This document shows, one piece after another, positions 43,161-52,615 of a stretch of DNA of 64,000 nt (position 1 is the first letter of the stretch; each line of letters starts with the position of its first letter). Both the position numbers and the translations under genes were made by a program. The stretch is from contig UQIC01000006.1 of the NCBI GenBank assembly GCA_900540985.1, positions 1 to 64,000 on the forward strand, written 5' to 3'. Under the pieces are notes generated by a model, which was not told the DNA's origin, searched no databases, and saw nothing but the letters and a program-made list of their open reading frames with translations. Source of the stretch: an uncultured Collinsella sp. GTDB taxonomy: Bacteria > Actinomycetota > Coriobacteriia > Coriobacteriales > Coriobacteriaceae.

Positions 43161-43586
43161 CTACTCGATAAAAGCCGGCACTCGGTTAGTCCTGCGCATC
43201 TTGAAATCGCCAGTCTCGTGGGAGACGTAGAGAATGCCGTCCATCCCATCTCGTGATGCATACGACAGGTGAACTGAACCGCAATCCGATCCATCATTGT
43301 CGAGAAGATCAAACGAATTCGGGTCGCTCGTTGCGGCCAAACGACCACTCAGACAAGAGCCATCGTCATTACAGATTTGCCATTCCATATTTTCGCCTGC
43401 AAGAATCGCCATAGACGGCCTGGTCGCGCCATCGTTGACATACATCCCGTCTATACCAAAACCGTTTTCAGCGCCATCGATGAACGACTGCTCGGACCTA
43501 AACCTCGCAAATGATGCACAAAGCACCATTGCAAGACAAAGTGCAAAGCCAACAATAACGATCTTTACGTAGCTCTTGGCCGTCAT
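43161..43586 (-). CDS. Hypothetical secreted or membrane-anchored protein
   Basis: The 141-residue protein has an N-terminal membrane or signal segment (about 8-27) and an outside domain with several Cys and Asp residues (ICNDDGSCLSGRLAATSD). GAGGG lies upstream of ATG 43586. A GC-rich hairpin (about 43124-43152) follows and may terminate it. Not recognised. Confidence 0.55.
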   Translation of the reverse strand: MTAKSYVKIVIVGFALCLAMVLCASFARFRSEQSFIDGAENGFGIDGMYVNDGATRPSMAILAGENMEWQICNDDGSCLSGRLAATSDPNSFDLLDNDGSDCGSVHLSYASRDGMDGILYVSHETGDFKMRRTNRVPAFIE

Positions 43587-44562
43587 GCCATCCCTCTTTT
43601 CGCTTGCCTAAAGAAATGCGGAAGAAGCTGTTCGTCGCGGCTTGTTTGTAGGCCCTTCTGCCCCGGTTCGGTTACTTAGGTTACCTGAGAGATCCTTTTA
43701 ATGATTGTTACCCATATACGTAATATGAATTTCGGACATATCAAAATTAATCAATGGTTGCGGGAGTTTCCGACCTCAGTGAAATGCCATCCTATATCCA
43801 CAGAATCAGTCTGGCTGACATGTGCCAATGGCCGCTAACGGCACTTGGTCGGCAACGGTCTTAGCCCATCGGCCCCAACAGTGTCTCCTTCTGTCGCGCC
43901 GAGGGCCAGACGCACAGCGGTGGCGCCGTGCCGCGGCAGCTGGACGACCGCGTCGTCGACCGTGGCGATTACACTCGCGACGACACACCTCGCTAGTTTG
44001 CCTCGCCCTATTGGCCCCAGCGCGTTGCAGTTCAATCAGCTGTTACAATTACCCACCCACAAAAAAGCCCATCTAGCAGGTGCTTTGCTGTTATAGAGTC
44101 CTGGAAAGAAAGGGCCGAACCGAAGTGTCTGGCCGGACGCCAATTGTCTGGGAACTGCTTCGGATTCGACCCTCTTTTACTTTCGCCCACTCGGTGGACT
44201 TCGGGTTTAATGCTTAGGGGCGGGGATTTAACAAAGTGAAATTTTAATGAAAAGAAATCCAGCTGCAGCAATTGCCATGGTGAGGGCTCGAATTGGCCAT
44301 ATAGATCTAAAATAGTCACGATACCTTCTCTTTTGCTGGAACGATATATCTATACAAGGTTGTGAGCGGAAAACAAAAATACGTCGATTGCTATTCGACA
44401 AACGGGTCTGGAATATTCTCAGGCATTTCGGGGCAGATTGATACACATGTACGAAAGGGAACCTATGTGGTGCGTTGGGTTGGAGCTGCTGCAGGCCCGA
44501 TATGAATTACGGTCTTGCGCCCCGATGTCCAAATAGGTTTCTCTCTAGACAGGAAGTTGCTC
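43587..44562. other. Long region without a trusted gene
   Basis: At 43587-43830 nothing is seen. At 43835-44035 a GC-rich minus-strand frame of 66 codons starting at TTG looks only partly protein-like. At 44032-44319 a minus-strand frame of 95 codons has a good GAGAAGG before GTG 44319, but its second half runs into hairpin-rich sequence and an alternative frame encodes a hydrophobic tail. These are probably decayed genes. Confidence 0.4.
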
Positions 44563-44928
44563 ATGGACACCATATATGACGGAGACGACTGGGTCGATCA
44601 TTATAGTTGGCGACTAGTCGGCTCGGATGACAATGGGGATGTGGTGTTTGATGGACTATGCCCAAAGCATCTCCATCCTTTTGTCTCGTCGTTAATTGAG
44701 AGTTCCGCTCGTGTTTCCCCCTACAGCTCGGCATCGCTTCATGATACGGACGTTTTGAAGACCATAAGGGAATCAATTGACGAGGGCACGATGAGCGGCC
44801 CGCTGTTTTCTCGGCTTGTGGGGCTAGATGAGATTGGCTCGAAACGACTGCTTGCGGGCGAAAAAGTGGAACTCACTTATCGGTCGATGATTTCAATCCT
44901 GCGGCTATCCGATGTTCTTCGCAAATAA
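44563..44928 (+). CDS. Hypothetical protein, possible HTH at the C-terminus
   Basis: The 121-residue acidic protein has a C-terminal part (RLVGLDEIGSKRLLAGEKVE, then LTYRSMISILRLSDVLRK) spaced like the end of a small helix-turn-helix antitoxin, but the match is loose. AGGAAG lies 6 bp before ATG 44563. No partner toxin is seen downstream, where only relics lie. Confidence 0.5.
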   Translation: MDTIYDGDDWVDHYSWRLVGSDDNGDVVFDGLCPKHLHPFVSSLIESSARVSPYSSASLHDTDVLKTIRESIDEGTMSGPLFSRLVGLDEIGSKRLLAGEKVELTYRSMISILRLSDVLRK

Positions 44929-45818
44929 ATGAGGCTTCCATGGCCATGTGGCAGCCTGTCTCACCTATGGGTGGGAGCCGAGTACTTTTCGGACGATTTG
45001 CTTGGCCTCGGCGTAGTCTTGGACGGGATCTGCCGGATCATCGCAATCCTCGACGAGATATTTCAAACCGGCACCTTCTTAAACGGCGGACGTGACGGCG
45101 GCCTTCCCTGAATTCTATAAAATCACGGCCTGACTTGGGCGGCGAATTGGCGGAGCTCGTCATCGTCCATATCGTCGAAGTGCGGCAACTACGCCAGCGC
45201 GGCCCTCTGCTCCATCAGGTACCTACCGCTCGGAGACTCGCGAATCGTCTGCAAGATGACCTCGGGGGCGATAGCTGGGAAATCCACGCCCTAGGGAGCG
45301 ACAAAAGAGATGGATTCAGCTGTCCCTCCCATGTGTTGGGACCTCATTCAGGGCATCGGCTGCATCCGGCCTTTCGCATTCGCCGCCCGGCTCTTCGGTC
45401 CCGCCCGGCCGACGGGTTTCCCATCTACGGCAAAACGATCGCACTTATATGTATGCATTCCCGGATTGGGAATATGTTTCAGCCCACGCGAGCAAAGCCT
45501 CGGCGTACTCCGTGGCATCTCGGCTTTGCACCCTGCAATGCCGCGCAGCGGAGATACCACCTGAGACGGATGTCGATGCATCGAACCCGAGACCGGGCGC
45601 TGCGGCGGGAAGCCTCTCGCACGGACAATCTGCTCGATCTTGCCGCACCCGTCTTAAAAGGTTAGACAAACTTTTAATCGTACGACATCCGTCGAACAGT
45701 CGGGGGTACATACCACTACAGAAGGCCCATGGAACGGGGAGCAAGATGGTCGGCGACGGGTTCAAGGCACTCTCCGGCCCCACGCGCCGCCAGGGAGGGC
45801 GTCGGGAGGGAGGCCGTA
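44929..45818 (-). other. Graveyard of minus-strand gene fragments
   Basis: Three relics on the minus strand. About 44975-45080 reads LKYLVEDCDDPADPVQDYAE and stops. About 45120-45290 reads FPAIAPEVILQTIRESPSGR, has an internal stop, and continues LPHFDDMDDDELRQFAAQVR. About 45448-45530 ends DATEYAEALLAWAETYSQSG. None has a start and a full domain. They look like parts of small adjacent genes that have decayed. Confidence 0.45.
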
Positions 45819-46274
45819 ATGGGTGAGAAGGGCGAGCGGCCGGAGCGGGTGTTCCCCGGCAGGACAGACCCGTGGTTCATAGCGGCCATGGTGATTGTGG
45901 CGGGCGGTTTATCCGCGGCTTGTATCGCGTGTTTCCTGAGCTCAAGTCCCGCGCTCCTATGGGGCTGGCTCGCGCTGGTGCCCGTCCCGGCCCTCGTGGC
46001 CCTGGCCGCCCTTCCCGTCCGCAGCAACCGCCTCGAGCTCTACGGCGACCGCCTCGTCGTCGTGTACGCTGGGACGCGTTCGGTGATACCCTACGCCCAC
46101 GTGCGGGGCGTCCGGCGCACCAGGACGCTCTGGGCGGGGACGGCCAACTCGCTCGACCGCGTCTACATCGAGGCGCCCTACGACGGTGACGCCATCGTCT
46201 CGGTGACCGACAACGATACCCTCGTGGCGGAGCTGGGGCACAGGTGCGGCCTCGGGCCATACTCCCATTTTTGA
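45819..46274 (+). CDS. Membrane protein with a bacterial PH-like domain
   Basis: The 151-residue protein has two membrane segments (about 20-42 and 47-66) followed by a domain like DUF304/bPH (NRLELYGDRLVVVYAGTRSV, then IPYAHVRGVRRTRT). ATG 45819 has GGGAGG upstream; the frame is open for 30 more codons. Very GC-rich compared with its AT-rich island neighbours. Function unknown. Confidence 0.65.
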   Translation: MGEKGERPERVFPGRTDPWFIAAMVIVAGGLSAACIACFLSSSPALLWGWLALVPVPALVALAALPVRSNRLELYGDRLVVVYAGTRSVIPYAHVRGVRRTRTLWAGTANSLDRVYIEAPYDGDAIVSVTDNDTLVAELGHRCGLGPYSHF

Positions 46275-46418
46275 GAGAGGTGCCGCCGGGCCCCCCGAAA
46301 GCCGTCTGCATTTGCAGGCCTTTATTCGAAATCGGGCGGCGCGGCTGAAAATCCCCGGCCTGAACCGCGAGGCCGCACCTGCATTCTCGCTGACTCTTTG
46401 CGTAAACATAAAAAGAAG

Positions 46419-46452
46419 GGCACGGGCGTCCGCGTTCGCGGAAACCCGTGCC
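46419..46452 (-). terminator. Terminator after the integrase gene
   Basis: On the minus strand GGCACGGGTTTCCGCG pairs with GCGGACGCCCGTGCC around a short loop, then CTTCTTTTT. It lies 100 bp beyond the integrase stop. Confidence 0.75.
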
Positions 46453-46551
46453 ACATTTGCACCACCGAGATGACCGAGTAGAATATATCTGAACGCGATT
46501 CCACATTCCCGTACTTGCACTGCGGATTTGGTAAAGCGCATGTCTCAGCCT

Positions 46552-48042
46552 CTACTCGACCACGGCCGCCTCGGTCGGGATGGCCCCCAGCACTGCCGCG
46601 TACTCGGTGGGGTAGAGGCGGCTGATGGTCTGGACGTCTCGGATGAGGACGTTGCGGTCGTCGGGCTCGGAGATGCCGTAGCCGAACGCCTCGAGCGTCT
46701 CGATCGCCTCGCGGATCTTCTGCTGGAACATGGGGCCGGGGTCCACCCTCAGGCCGAGGTAGCCGCGCCACAGGCTCGGCGACACGCGCAGCATGTTCTG
46801 GATCTTGGACATCGGCTCGATGTCGGCGTAGACGTTGAGCGTGACCATGGCGTCCTTGTGCCCGAGGATCGACTGCAGCGCCTTGATGTCGCCGCCGTGG
46901 CGGATCCACTGCGTCGCGAAGGTGTGGCGCAGGCCGTGGAACGTGATCAGCTCGTCGTTGGTGAGCATGAGGCCGTTGGTCTCCGAGAACGTCTTGAACG
47001 CCCTGCGGATGTAGCTGGTGGTGGCGAAGGAGCCGTCCGGCCGCGACACGACGTAGCTGTCCGCGAGGTCGCGCAGGCCGAGGGTCGACGCCTCCCGGAG
47101 CCTCTGCGAATCGATCTCGTGGATCTCCTTCAGGAAGGGGAGTAGGCCCACCGGGTCGATGGGGATCGTCCTCAGGTCGTGGTTCTTGGTGTCCTTGATG
47201 AAGGAGCCCCTTTCCTTGACGTAGGCCACGGAGTGCCTGACCGTGATGAGCCCCGACTCGAAGTCGACATCGCACCAGCGCAGGCCGCAGACCTCGCCGA
47301 TGCGCATCCCGGTGTGCAGGGCAAGCACGACCGCCCTCCTGAAGGTCGAGTCCGGCATCATCGAGGTCACCGAGTTGAGCTTCGGCACGAGGTCGGAGCG
47401 CAGCGCGTTCCTGGGCCTGGCGATGACCCTGGGCGCGAGGGCGCCGTCGAACGGGTTCCTCCCGATCGTGTCGTTGCTCCTCTTCAGCAGGACGGCGTAG
47501 AGCCGCTTGCCGAGCTTGAAGGACTTGTTGAGCGTGTCGGGCGCCGTGCCCAGAGCGATCCTGCGCCTCGACCACGCGTTGACGTCGTCGGTCGTCACCT
47601 CGTTGACGGGGACGAGGCCGAGCTCGTCGCGCTCGATGTGCAGGGCGCTGTAGTGGTAGTCGTCGCGGGTCGTCGGGGTGATCCTGTTCATCTCCAGGCA
47701 GAAGTCGATGAACTTCTCGAGCGCCTCGGAGAGCGGCAGCGCGGCGTAGTCGTCCCGCTGTTCGGCGGGAAGCCCGGTGCCGACAGCGGTCCTCGTCTTC
47801 TCGACCTCGGCGAGCTCCAGCTCGACCTCCGACCTGAATTCCGCGAGGACGCGCATCGCCGCCGCCTTTCCCCGCGTGCTCTGCTTCAGGCAGGGCACGC
47901 CGGTGTTCTTGGTCCTCTGGACCTTCTTCCCGGTCATCTCGTCGGCCACCGTCACGACGGCCTGCCATTTGCCTTTGTTCTTCCTCACGCCGCCGGCTCC
48001 GCATACGCGTAAGGTTTTATTGCTGCATTTCTCGTTTTGCAT
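46552..48042 (-). CDS. int: Site-specific tyrosine recombinase (integrase)
   Basis: The 496-residue protein integrates and excises the island at tRNA-Pro. It has an arm-binding-like N-terminus, a SAM-like core-binding domain (about 100-195) and a catalytic domain with Arg247 in HTGMRIGE, Lys286, H369-x-x-R372 in FHGLRHTF, His395 in LGHKD and Tyr405 in LNVYAD. All six catalytic residues are present, so it looks active. An insert and a C-terminal extension make it longer than lambda-type enzymes. The gene points away from attR, 251 bp inside it. No excisionase was found. Confidence 0.93.
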   Translation of the reverse strand: MQNEKCSNKTLRVCGAGGVRKNKGKWQAVVTVADEMTGKKVQRTKNTGVPCLKQSTRGKAAAMRVLAEFRSEVELELAEVEKTRTAVGTGLPAEQRDDYAALPLSEALEKFIDFCLEMNRITPTTRDDYHYSALHIERDELGLVPVNEVTTDDVNAWSRRRIALGTAPDTLNKSFKLGKRLYAVLLKRSNDTIGRNPFDGALAPRVIARPRNALRSDLVPKLNSVTSMMPDSTFRRAVVLALHTGMRIGEVCGLRWCDVDFESGLITVRHSVAYVKERGSFIKDTKNHDLRTIPIDPVGLLPFLKEIHEIDSQRLREASTLGLRDLADSYVVSRPDGSFATTSYIRRAFKTFSETNGLMLTNDELITFHGLRHTFATQWIRHGGDIKALQSILGHKDAMVTLNVYADIEPMSKIQNMLRVSPSLWRGYLGLRVDPGPMFQQKIREAIETLEAFGYGISEPDDRNVLIRDVQTISRLYPTEYAAVLGAIPTEAAVVE

Positions 48043-48292
48043 GTCTGCTCCTAAATCCGCAGCTGATTAGAAACAGGCGGGCCCACCTGTGGGAACCCGG
48101 AACGGCGACGATTCGGGGCTCCTACCCCCGTTGATTAAATCACCGGCTGCACCGCGCTCCTCAAAGCCGATAATATGCTATCTGGACAGACCGCGCTGAG
48201 CTGGTAAAATTTATTTATGCGGAAATGCGCTACTTGCGCTATTTGAGCGTGTTTTAACAAAATAAGCACAGGTCAGGGTCATTCTGACCCCG
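48043..48292. other. Region between integrase and attR
   Basis: No gene seen. It should hold the integrase promoter and arm sites. GGGTCATTCTGACCC at about 48277-48291 is a small palindrome directly before the attR repeat. Confidence 0.4.
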
Positions 48293-48381
48293 CTGGGGGT
48301 CAAGGGGTCGCTGGTTCGAATCCAGTCATCCCGACCAGAAGTTTGCAGGTCAGGCACCTAGTGCCTGACCTTTTTTGTTTT
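48293..48381 (+). repeat. attR: right 89-bp direct repeat of the island
   Basis: A copy of the tRNA-Pro 3' part and its terminator. The single difference from attL (A48328) would break a C-G pair of the acceptor stem, which is harmless here since this copy is not part of a working tRNA. Confidence 0.93.
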
Positions 48382-48631
48382 TAATCACCATGATTATTTT
48401 GCTTAAAGCAACAACGTTCCCGCTCGATGTGATCACCGAATCAAAACGTGTACATCAGCCACCAAAATCGACATTTTTCGACATGTTTGGAGGCGGATGT
48501 ACACGAATGCGAAATCCCCGTCGCCTAAAAGCACCTTCCACATGTCTGGACTCTCTATGCTTACGCTGGATAGACATCGCCGGAACGGGTATAGTATCGA
48601 AAGTTTTGTCGTTAACCAGCGGGGGAGTCCT

Positions 48632-49336
48632 GTGGGCATCAAAAAGAAGATCAAAAAGGAGCTTATCGGCACTTCCGATTACCCGTCGAATAAGATCTTT
48701 ACGATCTCCAATTTCATCACCTTTACGCGCCTGGTCCTCACCCTGGTATTTCTGTACCTGTTTGTGACGGATAACAACCGCGTCATCGCCATCGTTATCT
48801 ACGCCGTTGCCGCCTCCACCGACTGGATGGACGGTCAGATCGCCCGCATGACTAAGACGGTCTCGTGGCTCGGCAAGGTCATGGATCCCATTTGTGACCG
48901 TGCGCTGCTGTTCACCGGCGTGCTGGGACTGGTGGTTCGCGGAGAGCTGCCCATCTGGGTCTGCGTGCTCATTATTGGCCGCGACATCTATTTGGGCATC
49001 GGCACGCTTATCGTGCGCCATTATCACCGTCGCCCCATCGATGTCGTCTTCCCCGGAAAGATTGCCACAGCGCTGCTCATGACCGGCTTCTCGCTCATGC
49101 TACTCGGGTTCCCCGTTATTGACGGCCTGCATCTTTTGCCTTCAACCCTTACGGCCTTCCCAGGCCTCAACGGAAGCTCGGTGCCCCTCGGCATCTTCTT
49201 TGTGTACGGCGGCGTGATCTTCTCCATGCTCACGGCTGTCATCTACTCCATTAAGGGCGGAGCGGCCATTAAACAGGCTCTCATGCATCCCGAAGACGAG
49301 GACATCGACTTTCTGAACCCTGAAATCGAAGACTGA
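48632..49336 (+). CDS. pgsA: CDP-alcohol phosphatidyltransferase (PgsA family)
   Basis: The 234-residue membrane protein has six or more helices and the family motif DG-x2-AR-x8-G-x3-D-x3-D, seen as DGQIARMTKTVSWLGKVMDP then ICD near residues 69-91. It makes a phospholipid from CDP-diacylglycerol and an alcohol, most likely phosphatidylglycerol phosphate. GTG 48632 was chosen since GGGGGAG lies 4 bp upstream and the following KKKIKKE fits an inner-face start. Followed by the FHA-MerR pair, as pgsA2 is in mycobacteria. Confidence 0.88.
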   Translation: MGIKKKIKKELIGTSDYPSNKIFTISNFITFTRLVLTLVFLYLFVTDNNRVIAIVIYAVAASTDWMDGQIARMTKTVSWLGKVMDPICDRALLFTGVLGLVVRGELPIWVCVLIIGRDIYLGIGTLIVRHYHRRPIDVVFPGKIATALLMTGFSLMLLGFPVIDGLHLLPSTLTAFPGLNGSSVPLGIFFVYGGVIFSMLTAVIYSIKGGAAIKQALMHPEDEDIDFLNPEIED

Positions 49337-49402
49337 TTCGTTGGGGTATGATTACGTACGGTTCATTATTTGCGGCACGTCCGCGATAAGTTAGGGGTTG
49401 TC

Positions 49403-49837
49403 ATGGACAACATGGTTAACAATATGCCTCAGAATGATAAGACTGCTGACGCTACCTGCGTATTCCGCGTGCCTTCAAGCGACGTCACCGTTCCCGACCT
49501 CATGGCCAACGTGCGCATCACCGCCCCCGTTCTGTCCATCGTCAAGGGTCCGCAGACTGGTGCCGCCTTTGAGCTCGAGGATGACGTGACCACCATCGGC
49601 CGCGATCCCGCGAACGGCATCTTCCTCAATGACATGACCGTTTCGCGCAGCCACGCGCGCATTATTCGCGAGGGCCTCGGCGCTCGCATCGAGGACTTGG
49701 GCTCGCTCAATGGCACCTGGGTCGACGGTGCCATCGTCAATGCAGCCCCGCTGCACGACGGTTCTTCCGTCCAGATCGGTACGTTTACGCTCATCTACCA
49801 CGAGAGCACGCCGGAGCGCATCGAAACCGGTGAGTAG
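49403..49837 (+). CDS. FHA-domain protein, GarA/OdhI-like
   Basis: The 144-residue protein has a flexible N-terminus with ATCVFR at 17-22, which lines up with the phosphorylated ETTSVFR motif of mycobacterial GarA and corynebacterial OdhI, then an FHA domain: GR at 67-68, SRSH at 81-84 and LNGT at 102-105. In those organisms Ser/Thr kinases phosphorylate the Thr, the tail folds onto the FHA domain, and inhibition of 2-oxoglutarate enzymes is released. Thr18 is the matching residue here. It lies directly before an FtsR-like MerR gene, as GarA does. Confidence 0.85.
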   Translation: MDNMVNNMPQNDKTADATCVFRVPSSDVTVPDLMANVRITAPVLSIVKGPQTGAAFELEDDVTTIGRDPANGIFLNDMTVSRSHARIIREGLGARIEDLGSLNGTWVDGAIVNAAPLHDGSSVQIGTFTLIYHESTPERIETGE

Positions 49838-49840
49838 GGC

Positions 49841-50719
49841 ATGGCCGAACGCAACTATCTGAGTATCGGCCAAGTCGTCAACCTACTTCGAGGCGCATAC
49901 CCCGATCTTTCGAACTCAAAAATTAGATTTCTAGAGGATGAGGGGCTCATTACCCCTCATCGTACGCCTAAGGGATACCGTCAGTACTCCAAGGAGGACG
50001 TTGATCGCCTGGAGGTCATCCTGCACTTGCAGAAGACCCGCTACATGCCGCTCAACGTGATTAAGCAGCGCTTGGAAAACGCCACGGACCTGTCAACGCT
50101 CGCTTACGAGGTGGGCTTGCTGTCCGATGTTCCGCTCAAGACGGAGCCCAAGGAGACTAAGCAAAAGCTGCATCCCATCGAGACCATTCCCGATATGCTG
50201 GGCGTCGAGATTTCGTTTATCCGCTCACTCGCCGAGAACGACCTCATTCGCATCATCAAGAGTCCGCAGAATCGCGAGCTTGTCGATGGTCGCGATTTCC
50301 CGATCATCCGCTACTGCTCCGAGCTGTCACGCTTCCATATCGAGCCGCGCAACCTGCGTCAGTACGTGTCTTCCGCCAACCGCGAGTCCTCGATGTTTGA
50401 GCAGGTGCTCGTGAGCATGCTCGGAATGGATACCTCCGATGACGAGCGCGACGCCAAGCTCGAGCGTGCGTTTAAGAAGCTTCACGACCTGACGGAAGGT
50501 GTGCACACTGCGCTGCTCAAGAACCGCGTTTTTGAGTCGCTCAACGCCGTGGTCGAGGACGCCGACATCGATGCACTCGATGAGGAAATTACTCGCTCCG
50601 AGTCCACCAAGGCCAAAAATGAAGAGACAGCCGCACCGGCTTCGCACGAGGATTCTCTCGTTAAGCCGCTCAAGGTCGTCGCCCCTTCGCAATCCGGCAC
50701 CGCCACCGCGGGCAAATAA
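49841..50719 (+). CDS. MerR-family regulator, FtsR/Rv1828-like
   Basis: The 292-residue protein has an N-terminal MerR winged helix (YLSIGQVVNLLRGAYPDLSN, then KIRFLEDEGLITPHRTPKGY) and a long helical C-terminal part with a second DNA-binding-like region (about 105-200), as in the actinobacterial FtsR group. FtsR activates ftsZ in corynebacteria. It starts 3 bp after the FHA gene. The last 40 residues are low-complexity. Confidence 0.82.
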   Translation: MAERNYLSIGQVVNLLRGAYPDLSNSKIRFLEDEGLITPHRTPKGYRQYSKEDVDRLEVILHLQKTRYMPLNVIKQRLENATDLSTLAYEVGLLSDVPLKTEPKETKQKLHPIETIPDMLGVEISFIRSLAENDLIRIIKSPQNRELVDGRDFPIIRYCSELSRFHIEPRNLRQYVSSANRESSMFEQVLVSMLGMDTSDDERDAKLERAFKKLHDLTEGVHTALLKNRVFESLNAVVEDADIDALDEEITRSESTKAKNEETAAPASHEDSLVKPLKVVAPSQSGTATAGK

Positions 50720-50759
50720 CCGCTGCCGAAATTTCGGCAACCCATTGAAAGGTCATGTA

Positions 50760-51290
50760 ATGTACGACTTCGAATCTCAAATCGTCGACATCCCCGACTA
50801 TCCCGAGCCCGGAGTCATCTTTAAAGACATCACGCCGCTCTTTGGCAATCCCGAGGCGCTCAAAGCCATGACCGATGCCCTCGCCGAGCACTTTGCCGGC
50901 ATGGGAATCACCAAGGTCGTGGGTCCCGAGGCTCGCGGCTTTATGGTTGGCGTACCGGTGGCTGTAGCCCTTGGCGCTGGCTTTGTTCCCGCACGTAAAC
51001 CGGGCAAGCTGCCGCGCGAGACCGTAAGCCAGAGCTACGAGCTCGAGTACGGCACCGATTCAATTGAGATCCATGCCGACGCTATCAGCTCTAAAGATAC
51101 CGTGTTGATTCTGGACGACTTGGTCGCGACGGGCGGAACCGTCGAGGCAACAGGTAAACTGGTGCGAGATATGGGCGCAAAGCTTATCGGTTACGGTTGT
51201 ATCCTTGAGCTTGCGTTTCTCAACCCGCGCGAGAAGCTCACGCCGTCTGATGACGATGTGGAACTCTTTAGCCTGGTGACGGTGGACTAG
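50760..51290 (+). CDS. apt: Adenine phosphoribosyltransferase
   Basis: Apt salvages adenine to AMP with PRPP. The 176-residue protein has FKDITPLFGNPEAL near 21-34, the conserved GPEARGFMVGVPVA and PRPP loop VLILDDLVATGGTVEATGKL near 119-138. GAAAGG lies upstream of ATG 50760. Standard length. Confidence 0.95.
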   Translation: MYDFESQIVDIPDYPEPGVIFKDITPLFGNPEALKAMTDALAEHFAGMGITKVVGPEARGFMVGVPVAVALGAGFVPARKPGKLPRETVSQSYELEYGTDSIEIHADAISSKDTVLILDDLVATGGTVEATGKLVRDMGAKLIGYGCILELAFLNPREKLTPSDDDVELFSLVTVD

Positions 51291-51322
51291 CCGTTACCCT
51301 TAGTTACTGGAAAGGAAGCTAC

Positions 51323-52450
51323 ATGCGCACAGCAAACACGCACAAAAACATGGCACGCTGCGCTGCTACGGCAACCCTCGCTTGTGTTTTGGGCTTGGGC
51401 CTCGCGGCTCCTGCCTACGCCGATACCGCATCCGACCTTGCCGCTGCTCGTACTAAGCTCGAGCAGATCGGTACCCAAACCCAGCAGATTTACGATGAGC
51501 TCGCCACGCAGACGCAGGCACTCGATCAGACTGCTGGCGAGATCACGCAAAAGCAGCAGGAGATCGCCGATGGTCAGGCCAAGCTCTCAACCTATGTCGC
51601 CGGCGAGTACAAAACCGGTGGTCTGAGCCTGCTTCAGGTTCTGACGGGTGTCGATGACCTGAGCGATATGCTCAACCGTCTGTTCTACTACGGCAAAGTT
51701 TCCGACAAGCAGGCTCAGACCATTCAAGAGGTCAAGGAGCTTAAGCAGCAGCTCACCGATAAGCAGACCGAGCAGGAGAAGAACGTCGCCGCCACGCAAA
51801 AGAAGGTCGACGAGCTTAACGCTCAGCAGGCTGAAGCCCAGAACGTCGTAAACTCCCTGGATTCACAGCTGCAGGCCGAACTTGCCGCCGAGGCCGAGGC
51901 CAACGCCGCGCTGCAGGCCGGCATCAACGCCAGCACCGCCGAGAAGGCCACGGTGAGCAACGAGACTGCCGGTACGACCGAGAACACCAACAATGGTGGC
52001 CAGACCAGCAATAACAACAACCAGGGCGGCAACACTCCGGCTCCTACGCCGGCACCTGCTCCGACGCCGCAGCCTTCCACGCCCGCTCCGGCTCCGACGC
52101 CTTCTGCTCCGAGCCAGTCTGTTGATGGCGGTTCTGTTGTCTCGCGTGCATACAGTAAGCTTGGTTGCGCTTATTCCTGGGGCGGAATTGGCCCGAACAG
52201 CTTCGACTGCTCTGGTTTTGTTAGCTATTGCCTCACTGGTCGCTATTGCCGTCTGGGCACCACGGGTACCTTTATGGGCTGGACGCGTGTGTCCGATCCG
52301 CAGCCCGGTGACGTTGTGGTCAACTCGTACCACACCGGCATTTACATCGGTGGTGGTCAGATGATTCATGCTTCCGACTACAACACGGGTGTCATCATCA
52401 GCTCCGTTGCCGCCGGCATGAACAATAACTACATCTTCGTGCGCTATTAA
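51323..52450 (+). CDS. Secreted NlpC/P60 peptidoglycan hydrolase with coiled coil
   Basis: The 375-residue protein has a signal peptide (cleavage near residue 34), a long coiled coil (about 36-205), a Pro/Ala/Thr-rich linker (about 215-260), and an NlpC/P60 domain with Cys296 in FDCSGF, His337 in SYHTGIYIG and a third residue His349 in MIHAS. The build is like CwlO and RipA, whose coiled coil is controlled by FtsEX. It would cut stem peptides in the cell wall. Confidence 0.92.
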   Translation: MRTANTHKNMARCAATATLACVLGLGLAAPAYADTASDLAAARTKLEQIGTQTQQIYDELATQTQALDQTAGEITQKQQEIADGQAKLSTYVAGEYKTGGLSLLQVLTGVDDLSDMLNRLFYYGKVSDKQAQTIQEVKELKQQLTDKQTEQEKNVAATQKKVDELNAQQAEAQNVVNSLDSQLQAELAAEAEANAALQAGINASTAEKATVSNETAGTTENTNNGGQTSNNNNQGGNTPAPTPAPAPTPQPSTPAPAPTPSAPSQSVDGGSVVSRAYSKLGCAYSWGGIGPNSFDCSGFVSYCLTGRYCRLGTTGTFMGWTRVSDPQPGDVVVNSYHTGIYIGGGQMIHASDYNTGVIISSVAAGMNNNYIFVRY

Positions 52451-52474
52451 GTCATCTTACACAGCGTGTGAATG

Positions 52475-52515
52475 TGGACCTCGTGGCTTTAAGTCGCGAG
52501 GTCCATTCTTTTTTC
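52475..52515 (+). terminator. Terminator after the NlpC/P60 gene
   Basis: TGGACCTCG pairs with CGAGGTCCA around a 13-nt loop and is followed by ATTCTTTTTTC. Confidence 0.8.
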
Positions 52516-52529
52516 TCTAATCTTGTACG

Positions 52530-52557
52530 GCTATCTAGTATTCAAAACTAGATAGCC
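52530..52557. promoter_or_regulatory. Operator-like sequence at the degV promoter
   Basis: The 28 bp lie inside a perfect inverted repeat of 15-bp arms (52525-52539 and 52547-52561). TATAAT at about 52581-52586 is a likely -10 box, so the palindrome covers the -35 region. The same 28 bp, 25 identical, lie before the DUF1836 gene (54206-54233, minus strand). Confidence 0.75.
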
Positions 52558-52615
52558 GTACATTCAATTTGCAAGATGGCTATAATTGAATGGGAACAAT
52601 TAGAAAGGACCCTCT

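Noticed and set aside
44080..44220. A structured RNA gene in the hairpin-rich stretch
   Set aside because: There are hairpins and a GGGCTTTTTT-like end on the minus strand, but no match to an RNA family that I can name.
46322..48004. A 560-codon minus-strand frame overlapping the integrase
   Set aside because: It is Arg/Pro/His-rich without domains; the integrase frame has all catalytic residues.
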